Below are positions 53,310 to 61,419 of a stretch of 64,000 nt of DNA, one piece after another; position 1 is the stretch's first letter; each line of letters opens with the position of its first letter. Below the pieces are notes generated by a model that saw only the letters and a program-made list of their open reading frames with translations, searched no databases and was not told the origin of the DNA. Source of the DNA: Streptomyces silvae (GTDB lineage: Bacteria > Actinomycetota > Actinomycetes > Streptomycetales > Streptomycetaceae); assembly GCF_016745505.1 (NCBI RefSeq), contig NZ_JAERUC010000103.1:1-64000 (forward strand), read 5' to 3'. The position numbers and the translations under genes are program-made.

Positions 53310-53738
53310 ATGGGGTCACCCGACATCGAGACCGAGTCCGCCCCGTACGTACGGTTCCAGTCGCCGCATCCGAACGGGCGTGGCCAGTTCACCGGGGTCT
53401 TCGGGCTCGTCAACAACCTGGCGCGCGAAGGGCTGCTCTCCGACGAACAGGAGACCTTCCGCCGCAGCAACAACCGCTGGTACGACGCCGCGTACACGGA
53501 CCCCTCGACCGTCGACCCCACCGTCTACGACGACGACGTCAACCCTGGCGCCGCAGCCTGGTTCAAGCCGACCGCCGCCCACCTCCTCGGACGGGTCCCC
53601 GGCTACCTGGAGATCCTGGCCGCCCACAACGTCGACTGCCAGGTGCTGCGCTCCGCGGATCCGGGGCGGGTCGTCTACGAGGACGACGTCCAGGTCGTGG
53701 TCGTACCGCACGCCGCCCCCTTCGCTCACCGGCACTGA
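53310..53738 (+). CDS. conserved hypothetical protein next to the DUF397 gene
   Basis: 142-aa acidic protein starting MGSPDIETESAPYVRFQSPHP; the core (TGVFGLVNNLAREGLLSDEQ, SNNRWYDAAYTDPST, GAAAWFKPTAAHLLGRVPGY, EILAAHNVDCQVLRS) looks like a compact alpha/beta domain found in many Streptomyces. I do not know its function. It begins 3 bp after the DUF397 stop, so it is in the same operon. Confidence 0.72.
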   Translation: MGSPDIETESAPYVRFQSPHPNGRGQFTGVFGLVNNLAREGLLSDEQETFRRSNNRWYDAAYTDPSTVDPTVYDDDVNPGAAAWFKPTAAHLLGRVPGYLEILAAHNVDCQVLRSADPGRVVYEDDVQVVVVPHAAPFAHRH

Positions 53739-53847
53739 GATCGCCTCATCCGAATCCGTCGGGAGTTCGGACGCAACCGGCGCTCAAGCCCCCGGGGCCT
53801 GAGGCCCCGGAGTGTCCGAAGTCCCTGAAGATCCAGCGGTGGTACCG

Positions 53848-53882
53848 GCGGGGCCGGGTCCCCCCTCCGGACCCGGCCCCGC
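53848..53882. terminator. bidirectional terminator
   Basis: Perfect 14-bp stem (53848-53861 with 53869-53882), 7-nt loop, between the convergent DUF397-operon and LacI genes. Confidence 0.85.
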
Positions 53883-53904
53883 GATTCCCCGCCGACGCGC
53901 CGGC

Positions 53905-54951
53905 TCAGGCGGCCCGTGCCGCCGCCGTCGAGCCGCGTACCACCAGCTCCGGCTGGAACACGTACTCCGTACGCTGCACCGGGCTTCCGGCGATCTCCTC
54001 CAGCAGGGCTCCCACCGCCGCTGCCGCCATCGCCTGCACCGGCTGGCGGACCGTGGTCAGGGGCGGGTCGGTGAAGGCGATCAGCTGGGAGTCGTCGAAG
54101 CCGACGACGGAGACGTCACGCGGGACGTCCAGGCCCCTCCCCCGGGCCGCCCTGACCACGCCGAGCGCCATCAGGTCGCTGCCGCAGACGATGCCGGTGC
54201 AGCCGCGGTCGAGCAGGGCGCCCGCCGCGACCTGGCCGCCCTCGACGCTGAACAGCGTGGAACACACCAGGAGTTCGGCCTCCTCCCGGTCCATGCCCAG
54301 GACCGAGACGGCCGCGTCCACGAAGCCGTCGGCCTTGCGGCGGGAGGGCACGTAGCGCTGCGGTCCGATCGCCAGGCCGATCCGCCGGTGCCCGAGCTCG
54401 GCGAGGTGGCTGACGGCCATGCGTACGGCGGCCTGGTCGTCGGGCGAGACGAACGGGGCGCTGATGCGTTCGTTGTAGCCGTTGATCAGGACGAACGGCA
54501 CGCCGCGTTCGGTGAGCGCCGCGTACCGCGCCGGGTCGGCCGAGGTGTCGGCGTGCAGCCCGGACAGGAACACGATGCCGCCGACGCCCCGCTCGACGAG
54601 CTGTTCCACGAGCTCGTCCTCCGTCGCGCCGCCGGGCAGCTGGGTGCAGAGCACGGGCGTGTAGCCGTGCCCCGCGAGCACCTGCTCCACGGACTGGGCG
54701 AACGCCGGGAAGATCGGGTTGGTGAGTTCGGGCGTCACCAGTCCGATGAGTCCGGCGCTGCGCTGCCGCAGCCGCACGGGCCGTTCGTAACCGAGGATGT
54801 CGAGCGCCGCGAGCACCCGCTGACGCGTGGTGTCCGCGACGCCCGGCTTCCCGTTCAGCACCCGGCTGACGGTGGCCTCGCTGACCGCGGCCTGACCGGC
54901 GATGTCGGAGAGCCGCAGCGCCGGTCCGGTCCTGGGTGCGGGGACGGTCAC
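53905..54951 (-). CDS. LacI family regulator, MalR paralogue
   Basis: 348-aa LacI-type regulator. N-terminal helix-turn-helix LRLSDIAGQAAVSEATVSRV followed by NGKPGVADTT hinge, then a periplasmic-binding-like effector domain (LIGLVTPELTNPIFPAFAQS; SGLHADTSADPARYAALTER; FDDSQLIAFTDPPLTTVRQP). It is strongly similar over its whole length to MalR at 60300, including the recognition helix SEATVSRVLNGKPGVA. The GTG start overlaps the alpha-glucosidase stop in GTGA, so it is the last gene of the mal operon. It may feed back on the same operators. Confidence 0.9.
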   Translation of the reverse strand: MTVPAPRTGPALRLSDIAGQAAVSEATVSRVLNGKPGVADTTRQRVLAALDILGYERPVRLRQRSAGLIGLVTPELTNPIFPAFAQSVEQVLAGHGYTPVLCTQLPGGATEDELVEQLVERGVGGIVFLSGLHADTSADPARYAALTERGVPFVLINGYNERISAPFVSPDDQAAVRMAVSHLAELGHRRIGLAIGPQRYVPSRRKADGFVDAAVSVLGMDREEAELLVCSTLFSVEGGQVAAGALLDRGCTGIVCGSDLMALGVVRAARGRGLDVPRDVSVVGFDDSQLIAFTDPPLTTVRQPVQAMAAAAVGALLEEIAGSPVQRTEYVFQPELVVRGSTAAARAA

Positions 54952-56624
54952 ACCGTCCACCACACCGTGGTGTCGGCGGGCAGCTCGACCGTGTCGCCGT
55001 CGACGGCCACCGGGCCGCTGGACAGCAGCAGGCGGCCGGGGGCGTCGATCCGTACCGGCGCGCCCGTCGTGTTGACGGTGCAGACGAAGCCGGGGCGGCC
55101 GAGGGCGAGCACGCCCTCGGGGGCGTCCAGCCACAGGACGTCCGTGCCCGCGCCGAGGCCCGGGTGCTCGCGCCGGGTGGCGATGGCGGCGCGGTACAGC
55201 TCCAGCGTGGAGCCCTCCGTGCCGCTCTGCGCCTCGACGGAGTACGCGCCCCAGCTGCCGGGCTGCGGAAGCCAGCTGCCGCCGGCGCCGAAGCCGTACG
55301 AGCTGCCCTCGCGGGTCCACGGGATCGGCACCCTGCACCCGTCGCGGAAGCCGTCCTGGCCCTCGGCGCGGAAGAACGACGGGTCCTGGCGGGCCTCGTC
55401 GGGCAGGTCGGTGACGTCGGGCAGGCCGAGCTCCTCGCCCTGGTAGACGTAGGCGGAGCCGGGCAGGGCCAGCATCAGCAGGGTCGCCGCGCGCGCCCGG
55501 CGCAGGCCGAGTTCGCCGTCGCCGGGGGTGCGGATCTGGGTGCCCAGGCCCGGCGGGTTGGCGAAGCGGGTGGTGTGCCGGGTGACGTCGTGGTTGGAGA
55601 GCACCCAGGTGGTGGGGGCGCCCACCGGACGCATCGCGTCGAGCGAGGAGTCGATGACGGCGCGCAGCTCGGCGGCGTCCCAGGCGGTCGACAGGTACTG
55701 GAAGTTGAACGCCTGGTGCATCTCGTCGGGGCGCACGTAGTTGGCGGTGCGCTCGACGGTGGGCGTCCACGCCTCGGCGACCAGGATCCGGTCGCCCGGG
55801 TACTCGTCGAGGATGGTGCGCCAGCTGCGGTAGATCTCGTGCACACCGTCCTGGTCGAAGAACGGCATGACATCGTTGCCCAGCAGCTTCAGCTGGTCGT
55901 GCGATCCGAGGTCCGGGAGGCCCTCCGCCTTGACGAGGCCGTGGGCGACGTCGACGCGGAAGCCGTCGACGCCCATGTCCAGCCAGAAGCGCAGGATGGA
56001 GCGGAACTCGTCGGCGACGGCCGGGTGCTCCCAGTTGAAGTCGGGCTGCTCCGGGGCGAAGAGGTGCAGGTACCACTCGCCGGGGGTGCCGTCCGGGTCC
56101 GTCGTACGGGTCCAGGCGGGGCCGCCGAAGATGGACTCCCAGTCGTTGGGCGGGAGTTCGCCGTCGGTGCCCTTGCCGGGACGGAAGTGGTAGCGCTCGC
56201 GCAGGGCGGAGCCGGGGCCTTCGGCGAGGGCGCGCTTGAACCACTCGTGCTGGTCGGAGGAGTGGTTGGGGACCAGGTCGACGATGATGCGCAGGCCCAG
56301 GTCGTGGGCCTCACGGATCAGCCCGTCGGCGTCGAGGAGCGTGCCGAACATCGGGTCGATCGCCCGGTAGTCGGCGACGTCGTAGCCGGCGTCGGCCTGC
56401 GGCGAGGCGTAGAAGGGGCTGAGCCAGACGGCGTCCACACCGAGGTCCCGGAGGTACGGGAGCCGCGCGGTGACGCCCGCGAGGTCTCCCATGCCGTCGC
56501 CGTTGCCGTCGGCAAAGCTGCGCGGGTACACCTGGTAGATCACCGCGTCCTGCCACCAGCCGGTGGGGTGGCCCGGGGCCTCGGCGGACGTGCCGGTGGA
56601 GGGGGCAGCGAGGTGCTGGGTCAT
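54948..56624 (-). CDS. aglA: cytoplasmic alpha-glucosidase, GH13
   Basis: 558-aa oligo-1,6/alpha-1,4-glucosidase-type enzyme without a signal peptide, so it works in the cytoplasm on imported maltodextrins. GH13 motifs: DLVPNHSSDQHEW, nucleophile Asp225 in GFRVDVAHGL, acid Glu284 in ILVAEAWTP, and VLSNHDVTRH. The ATG at 56624 follows malG by 130 bp on the same strand; a hairpin sits in that gap. It ends in a 4-nt overlap with the LacI regulator. Confidence 0.94.
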   Translation of the reverse strand: MTQHLAAPSTGTSAEAPGHPTGWWQDAVIYQVYPRSFADGNGDGMGDLAGVTARLPYLRDLGVDAVWLSPFYASPQADAGYDVADYRAIDPMFGTLLDADGLIREAHDLGLRIIVDLVPNHSSDQHEWFKRALAEGPGSALRERYHFRPGKGTDGELPPNDWESIFGGPAWTRTTDPDGTPGEWYLHLFAPEQPDFNWEHPAVADEFRSILRFWLDMGVDGFRVDVAHGLVKAEGLPDLGSHDQLKLLGNDVMPFFDQDGVHEIYRSWRTILDEYPGDRILVAEAWTPTVERTANYVRPDEMHQAFNFQYLSTAWDAAELRAVIDSSLDAMRPVGAPTTWVLSNHDVTRHTTRFANPPGLGTQIRTPGDGELGLRRARAATLLMLALPGSAYVYQGEELGLPDVTDLPDEARQDPSFFRAEGQDGFRDGCRVPIPWTREGSSYGFGAGGSWLPQPGSWGAYSVEAQSGTEGSTLELYRAAIATRREHPGLGAGTDVLWLDAPEGVLALGRPGFVCTVNTTGAPVRIDAPGRLLLSSGPVAVDGDTVELPADTTVWWTV

Positions 56625-56651
56625 GTCGTCCCTGGGGTGTCTGGGTGGGGA

Positions 56652-56686
56652 GCGGCGCCGGGACCGGGTCGGGGATCCGGCGCCGC
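56652..56686 (-). terminator. intercistronic hairpin between malG and aglA
   Basis: GCGGCGCCGG (56652-56661) pairs with CCGGCGCCGC (56677-56686). It follows malG in the direction of transcription and could attenuate expression of aglA. An imperfect direct repeat with two ATGACGC units lies just after the malG stop (56730-56757). Confidence 0.5.
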
Positions 56687-56754
56687 CGTGACGGGTGCGG
56701 TCGTACGGTCGTGCGGGTCTGTGCGTCAGCCCATGACGCGTCAGCTCATGACGC

Positions 56755-57633
56755 TCAGCCCTTGACGGCTCCGGCGGACATGCCGGTGACCAGGTGCTTC
56801 TGCGCGAAGAGGAAGACCAGGGCTGCCGGGATCGCGATGAGCACGGACGCCGCGGTCATCGGGCCCCACTGGGCGCCGTACTGGTTGACGAACTTCTGCA
56901 GTCCGCCCGCGAGCGTGAGGTTCTCGTCACCGACCATGAAGGCGGAGGCGTACGCCACTTCGCCCCAGGCGGTGATGAAGGAGTAGAAGGCGGTGACGGC
57001 GAGGCCGGGCTTGGCGAGCGGCAGGATCAGCCGCCAGAACGTGCCGAACGGGGTGAGCCCGTCGACCTGGCCCGACTCGTCGATCTCGCGCGGGATCGTG
57101 TCGAAGAAGCCCTTCATCATCCAGGCGCAGAAGGGCACCGAGATGGTGAGGTAGGTGATGACGAGACCGGCCGGCTGGTTGAGCAGGCCCATCGTCGACA
57201 TGATGTTGTAGATCGGCACGATGAGGACGGCGACCGGGAACATCTGGGTGACGAGCAGGGTCCACATCAGGCCGCGCTTGCCGGGGAACCGGAAGCGGCT
57301 GACGGCGTAGCCGGTGGTGGCGGAGACGAAGACGCCGATGACGGTGGAGAGTCCCGCGACGATCACGGAGTTCGCGAACCAGCTCAGGAACTCGGTGTCC
57401 TTGATCAGGTTCGTGTAGTTCTCGAACGTCGTCTCTTTGAAGAAGCTCGTGGTCGACGCGTACTTCGCGGGCTTCAGCGAGGTCAGCAGGACCCACAGCA
57501 CCGGGAAGACCGCGATCACCGAGGTGACGATCAGGGTGAGGTGCAGGGCCAGGGAGGCGGCGGGCGAGCGCTCGCCGCGCTTGCGGACCTTGCGGGCGCT
57601 GTGCCGGGCGGGGGTTGCCGTAGCGGTGGTCAC
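56755..57633 (-). CDS. malG: maltose/maltodextrin ABC transporter permease
   Basis: 292-aa inner-membrane permease of the MalG type, about six helices, with the EAA loop (IPREIDESGQVDGLTPFGTF then LPLAKPGLAV) that docks the ATPase. Start GTG at 57633 overlaps the malF stop in GTGA. No malK gene is in the operon; in Streptomyces the shared ATPase MsiK is encoded elsewhere, which fits. Confidence 0.95.
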   Translation of the reverse strand: MTTATATPARHSARKVRKRGERSPAASLALHLTLIVTSVIAVFPVLWVLLTSLKPAKYASTTSFFKETTFENYTNLIKDTEFLSWFANSVIVAGLSTVIGVFVSATTGYAVSRFRFPGKRGLMWTLLVTQMFPVAVLIVPIYNIMSTMGLLNQPAGLVITYLTISVPFCAWMMKGFFDTIPREIDESGQVDGLTPFGTFWRLILPLAKPGLAVTAFYSFITAWGEVAYASAFMVGDENLTLAGGLQKFVNQYGAQWGPMTAASVLIAIPAALVFLFAQKHLVTGMSAGAVKG

Positions 57634-58646
57634 CAGTTGTCTCCCTGCGTGCGGAGCACTCGCCGGTACACCATGGCGAAGAGCATCAGGAGTACGAGGA
57701 TCAGCACGCCCCAGGTGGAGGACTGCGCGAAGTCGCGCGGGCTGATCTCGAAGGAGAATTTGTAGGCCTGGGTCACCAGGATCTGGGTGGCCTCACCGGG
57801 TCCGCCGCGGGTCAGCAGGAAGATCACCGGGAACATGTTGAAGGTCCAGATGGTGGAGAGCAGGACCACCGTGGTGGAGACCGGGCGCAGTCCGGGGAGC
57901 GTGACGTGGCGGAAGCGCTGCCAGGCGGTGGCTCCGTCCATCTCCGCGGCCTCGTACTGCTCGGAGGGGATCGACTGCAGTCCGCCGAGCAGGGCGACCA
58001 TCATGAACGGCACGCCGAGCCAGACGTTGACGGCGATCACGGAGAACTTGGCCCAGGCGGGGTCGTTCAGCCAGGGTATGCCGTCGATCCCGGCACCGCC
58101 GAGGATCTTGTTCAGCAGGCCGTTGTTCTCGTTGTAGAGGAAGCGCCAGGCGAAGACCGAGACGAAGCCGGGGATCGCCCAGGGCAGGATCAGGGCCATG
58201 CGGTAGGCGGAGCGGCCGGCGATCCTGCGGTTGAGGATGTTGGCGAGGGCCATGCCCAGGCAGAAGGTGATGGTCACACAGGAGACCGTCCACACCAGCG
58301 TCCAGCCCAGCGTGCCGAGGAACTGGTTCCCGGTCAGGGCATCGGCGTAGTTGTCCAGGCCCACGAACTCGTACGTGGCGGGCATCTTGTTGACGCCGAT
58401 GGACCGGGCGACGTTGCGCTCGTCGGCGTCGGTCAGGGACAGCCAGATACCGCGGACCAGCGGATAACCGATGATCACGCCGATCACGAGCACGACGGGG
58501 GCGACCATGGTCCAGGCGTACCAGTGGACCGAGAGGGCGCGCCGGAGCTTGCTCGGTGGAGCGGATTTACCAGTACCGCGGCTCCGGCCGCGGGCGACGT
58601 CGTCGCCCGCGGCCTTCGCCACCGACTGGCTGGTGTGGACAGCCAT
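57630..58646 (-). CDS. malF: maltose/maltodextrin ABC transporter permease
   Basis: 338-aa permease with the EAA motif YEAAEMDGATAWQRFRHVTL followed by PGL, and about six to seven helices (TMVAPVVLVIGVIIGYPLV first). The N-terminus is a basic cytoplasmic extension (GRSRGTGKSAPPSKLRRALS). It lies 21 bp after malE and overlaps malG by 4 nt. Confidence 0.95.
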   Translation of the reverse strand: MAVHTSQSVAKAAGDDVARGRSRGTGKSAPPSKLRRALSVHWYAWTMVAPVVLVIGVIIGYPLVRGIWLSLTDADERNVARSIGVNKMPATYEFVGLDNYADALTGNQFLGTLGWTLVWTVSCVTITFCLGMALANILNRRIAGRSAYRMALILPWAIPGFVSVFAWRFLYNENNGLLNKILGGAGIDGIPWLNDPAWAKFSVIAVNVWLGVPFMMVALLGGLQSIPSEQYEAAEMDGATAWQRFRHVTLPGLRPVSTTVVLLSTIWTFNMFPVIFLLTRGGPGEATQILVTQAYKFSFEISPRDFAQSSTWGVLILVLLMLFAMVYRRVLRTQGDNW

Positions 58647-58667
58647 CAGCCGGCCTGCCTTCCTGAG

Positions 58668-59939
58668 TTACTTCCAGCCCTTGAGGAGCTTGCGGTAGGA
58701 GTCGCCGGTCGCCTTGGCGGCCTTCTCCGGCGTGGTCTGGCCGGTGAGGACCTTGGTGTACTCGACGTTCAGCGGGGCGAAGAGGCTGCCGGTCTCCGGG
58801 ATCCAGGGGCGCTCGACCGAGCTCTCGACGACGGGCTTGAAGAACTGGACGATCTCGCTGTCCACGGCCTCCTTCTTGGAGTACGCGGAGGTGCGGGTCG
58901 GCAGCAGGTTCAGCTCACCGGCGGTCTGCGCCTGCGACTCGACCGAGGTCATGTAGTCGACGAAGGCGTAGGAGGCGTCGAGGTTCTTGGAGCCCGCGTA
59001 GACGGCGAGGTTGTGGCCGCCCTGCGGGGCGCCCTGCGCGGCGGAGCCGGCCGGCACCGTGGAGATGCCGAGGTTCGCCTTGTCGGTGAACTCCTTGCCG
59101 GTCAGCGTGTCGGCCACGGCCCAGGGGCCGTTGATCATCATCGCGACGTCGCCGTTCTTGAACGCCGACATCATGTTCTCCCAGCCGTCCGTGGCGTCGG
59201 TCTTCGCCGTCCCGGAGTCGACGAGGTCCTTCACGACGCCGAAGGCCTTGACGCCCTCGGCGTTGTCCACGGTGACGGTCTTCGAGTCGGCGTCGACCAG
59301 GTCGCCGCCCTCGCCGTAGAGGAAGGAGAGGAAGTAGTACGAGTCGTCGCCGCGCAGGTAGAGGCCGGTCTTGCCGGTCTTGTCCTTGATCTTCTTGGCG
59401 ACGGTCTTCAGGTCGGCGATCTTCGCGGGCGGCTCGACGCCGGCGTCCGCGAACATCTTCTTGTTGTAGAAGATGCCCATGGAGTCGATGACCTGCGGGA
59501 CGGCGTACGTCTTGCCCTTGTACTTCGTCGACGCGGCGGCCTGCTTGAGGAAGTCGTCCTGGTCCTTCAGCGCCGCGGTGCCGTCCAGCGGGGCGAGGTA
59601 GCCGAGGTCCGCGAACTCGGGGGTCCAGGCGACCTCGGAGCGGATGACGTCGGGGGCGCCGGAGCCGGCCTGGGCCGCGTTCTTGAACTTGTTCTGCGCC
59701 TCACCGAAGGGGACGCTGACGTACTTGACGTCGACCTTCGGGTGCTTCTTCTCGAAACCCTCGGCGATCTTCTTGAAGACCTTGTCCTCGCTGCCGACGT
59801 TCGAGGTGTCCCACCACGTCACCGTGCCGGAGAGCTCACCCGAGCTCTTGCTCCCGCCGGTCTCGTCGTCGCTTCCGCACGCGGTCGCCGCGAGCGCCAG
59901 GGTCGCGACCAGGGCGGTGGCCGTTATGCCACGTCGCAT
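58668..59939 (-). CDS. malE: maltose/maltodextrin-binding lipoprotein
   Basis: 423-aa extracellular solute-binding lipoprotein, first gene of malEFG. The lipobox is LAATAC (Cys21), followed by a Ser/Gly linker. The binding-protein domain shows GTVTWWDTSNVGSEDKVFKK at the start and EKAAKATGDSYRKLLKGWK at the end. The ATG at 59939 is preceded by a purine-rich AAGGAG (58 reading from the minus strand, about 9 nt). A strong operator lies about 85 bp upstream. Confidence 0.96.
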   Translation of the reverse strand: MRRGITATALVATLALAATACGSDDETGGSKSSGELSGTVTWWDTSNVGSEDKVFKKIAEGFEKKHPKVDVKYVSVPFGEAQNKFKNAAQAGSGAPDVIRSEVAWTPEFADLGYLAPLDGTAALKDQDDFLKQAAASTKYKGKTYAVPQVIDSMGIFYNKKMFADAGVEPPAKIADLKTVAKKIKDKTGKTGLYLRGDDSYYFLSFLYGEGGDLVDADSKTVTVDNAEGVKAFGVVKDLVDSGTAKTDATDGWENMMSAFKNGDVAMMINGPWAVADTLTGKEFTDKANLGISTVPAGSAAQGAPQGGHNLAVYAGSKNLDASYAFVDYMTSVESQAQTAGELNLLPTRTSAYSKKEAVDSEIVQFFKPVVESSVERPWIPETGSLFAPLNVEYTKVLTGQTTPEKAAKATGDSYRKLLKGWK

Positions 59940-60022
59940 CTGAACTCCTTCAACTGCCGTACCGCTCCGTCGCGGCGCCGGGTCGACGTGAACGTAACAA
60001 GGATGAAAGACGACCGAAAGAC

Positions 60023-60043
60023 CTTGCGGAAGATTTCTGCAAG
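60023..60043. promoter_or_regulatory. MalR operator at the malE promoter
   Basis: A 21-bp near-perfect inverted repeat: CTTGCGGAA (60023-60031), 3-bp centre, TTCTGCAAG (60035-60043), 8 of 9 matched. The CTTGC...GCAAG form is as described for MalR of S. coelicolor. About 84 bp before the malE start. Confidence 0.75.
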
Positions 60044-60182
60044 CGCTGCTGATCGTTACATTGACGTGTCCGCAAGGTTGCCGTCAAGCCTCTTGACGGA
60101 AGCCCGTTCCCCCTGCCCACGCCAGGCCAGGCCCGCCATGAAGGCGGTACGACGATCCGACCGGAGCCGCCGGACGGGGCCC

Positions 60183-60194
60183 GCAAGGCCTTGC
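60183..60194. promoter_or_regulatory. second palindrome in the malE-malR region
   Basis: GCAAGGCCTTGC is a perfect 12-bp palindrome extended by AAG (60195-60197), built from the same half-sites as the main operator. It lies 105 bp before malR, so it could serve autoregulation. Confidence 0.45.
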
Positions 60195-60299
60195 AAGATG
60201 TTGCTGCGCGGAGGCCGCCGACCGGTGATCCACGGGACGGACTGCCCGGATCCCGCGCATGGTGGGCAATCCGACACGCGCCCGGTACAGTCCATTGCC

Positions 60300-61343
60300 A
60301 TGACCGCACGGCTTGCCGATATCGCAACTCAGGCGGGGGTCAGCGAAGCGACGGTCAGCCGCGTACTGAACGGCAAGCCCGGTGTTGCAGCGGCCACCCG
60401 TGAATCCGTCCTCGCGGCGCTCGACGTCCTCGGGTACGAACGGCCCGTCCGGCTGCGCCGGCGCAGCGCCGGTCTCGTCGGCCTGATCACGCCGGAGCTG
60501 GAGAACCCGATCTTCCCCGCGCTGGCCCAGGTCATCGGCCAGGCCCTCACCAGGCAGGGCTACACGCCGGTGCTGGCGACGCAGACGCCCGGCGGCTCCA
60601 CCGAGGACGAGCTCACCGAGATGCTCGTCGACCGCGGTGTGTCCGGGATCATCTTCGTCTCCGGACTGCACGCCGACACCTCCGCGGACATGCAGCGCTA
60701 CGAGCAACTGCGTGCCCAGGGCGTCCCCTTCGTCCTGGTCAACGGCTTCTCCCCCAAGGTGCAGGCCCCGTTCATCTCGCCCGACGACCGGGCGGCGATG
60801 CGGCTCGCGGTGACGCACCTGGTGGCGCTGGGGCATCAGCGCATCGGTCTCGCGGTCGGGCCCAAGCGTTTCGTGCCGGTGCTCCGCAAGATCGAGGGGT
60901 TCCACGCCACGATGCGGGAGCAGCTGGATCTCACCGCCGACGCCGTGGAGGAGCTGATCCAGCACTCCCTGTACACACTGGAGGGCGGCCAGGCCGCCGC
61001 CTCGGCGCTGATGGAGCGCGGCTGCACCGCCGTGGTGTGCGCGAGCGACATGATGGCGCTCGGCGCGATCCGGGCGGCCCGCCGGCTGGGGAAGGAGGTG
61101 CCGAGCGACCTCTCGGTCGTCGGGTACGACGACTCGCCCCTCATAGCCTTCACCGACCCCCCGCTGACGACGATCCGGCAGCCGGTCACGGCGATGGGCC
61201 AGGCCTCGGTGCGCACCCTGCTGGAGGAGATCGGCGGCACGCCGGCTCCGCACAGCGAGTTCGTGTTCATGCCCGAACTGGTCGTACGCGGTTCAACCGC
61301 CTCGGGTCCGGGCCCCTCCCCGGCGCCCGGCGCCGATCGGTGA
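60300..61343 (+). CDS. malR: LacI family maltose regulator
   Basis: 347-aa repressor divergent from malE, matching the position of MalR in S. coelicolor. Helix-turn-helix ARLADIATQAGVSEATVSRV then LNGKPGVAAATRESV; effector domain with LVGLITPELENPIFPALAQV. The C-terminus is a short Pro/Gly/Ser tail. The ATG at 60300 follows TACAGT by 8 nt without a ribosome site (leaderless type). It is expected to repress malEFG-aglA and the amylase until maltodextrin is present. Confidence 0.95.
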   Translation: MTARLADIATQAGVSEATVSRVLNGKPGVAAATRESVLAALDVLGYERPVRLRRRSAGLVGLITPELENPIFPALAQVIGQALTRQGYTPVLATQTPGGSTEDELTEMLVDRGVSGIIFVSGLHADTSADMQRYEQLRAQGVPFVLVNGFSPKVQAPFISPDDRAAMRLAVTHLVALGHQRIGLAVGPKRFVPVLRKIEGFHATMREQLDLTADAVEELIQHSLYTLEGGQAAASALMERGCTAVVCASDMMALGAIRAARRLGKEVPSDLSVVGYDDSPLIAFTDPPLTTIRQPVTAMGQASVRTLLEEIGGTPAPHSEFVFMPELVVRGSTASGPGPSPAPGADR

Positions 61344-61419
61344 AGCACTGAATGTGCGACCGGAACCCGACCGGAGGATCATCGGGCGGAGGGGGACGTA
61401 TCTGGCAGACTCTGCGCCT

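Larger units (their letters stand above)
59940..60299. other. 360-bp malE-malR divergent control region
   Basis: No gene is supported. It carries the malE promoter with a strong MalR-type operator, further GCAAG/CTTGC elements at about 60070-60095 and 60183-60197, and the malR promoter with TACAGT 8 nt before its ATG. The region is distinctly AT-richer around 59995-60065 than the genes. Confidence 0.65.
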
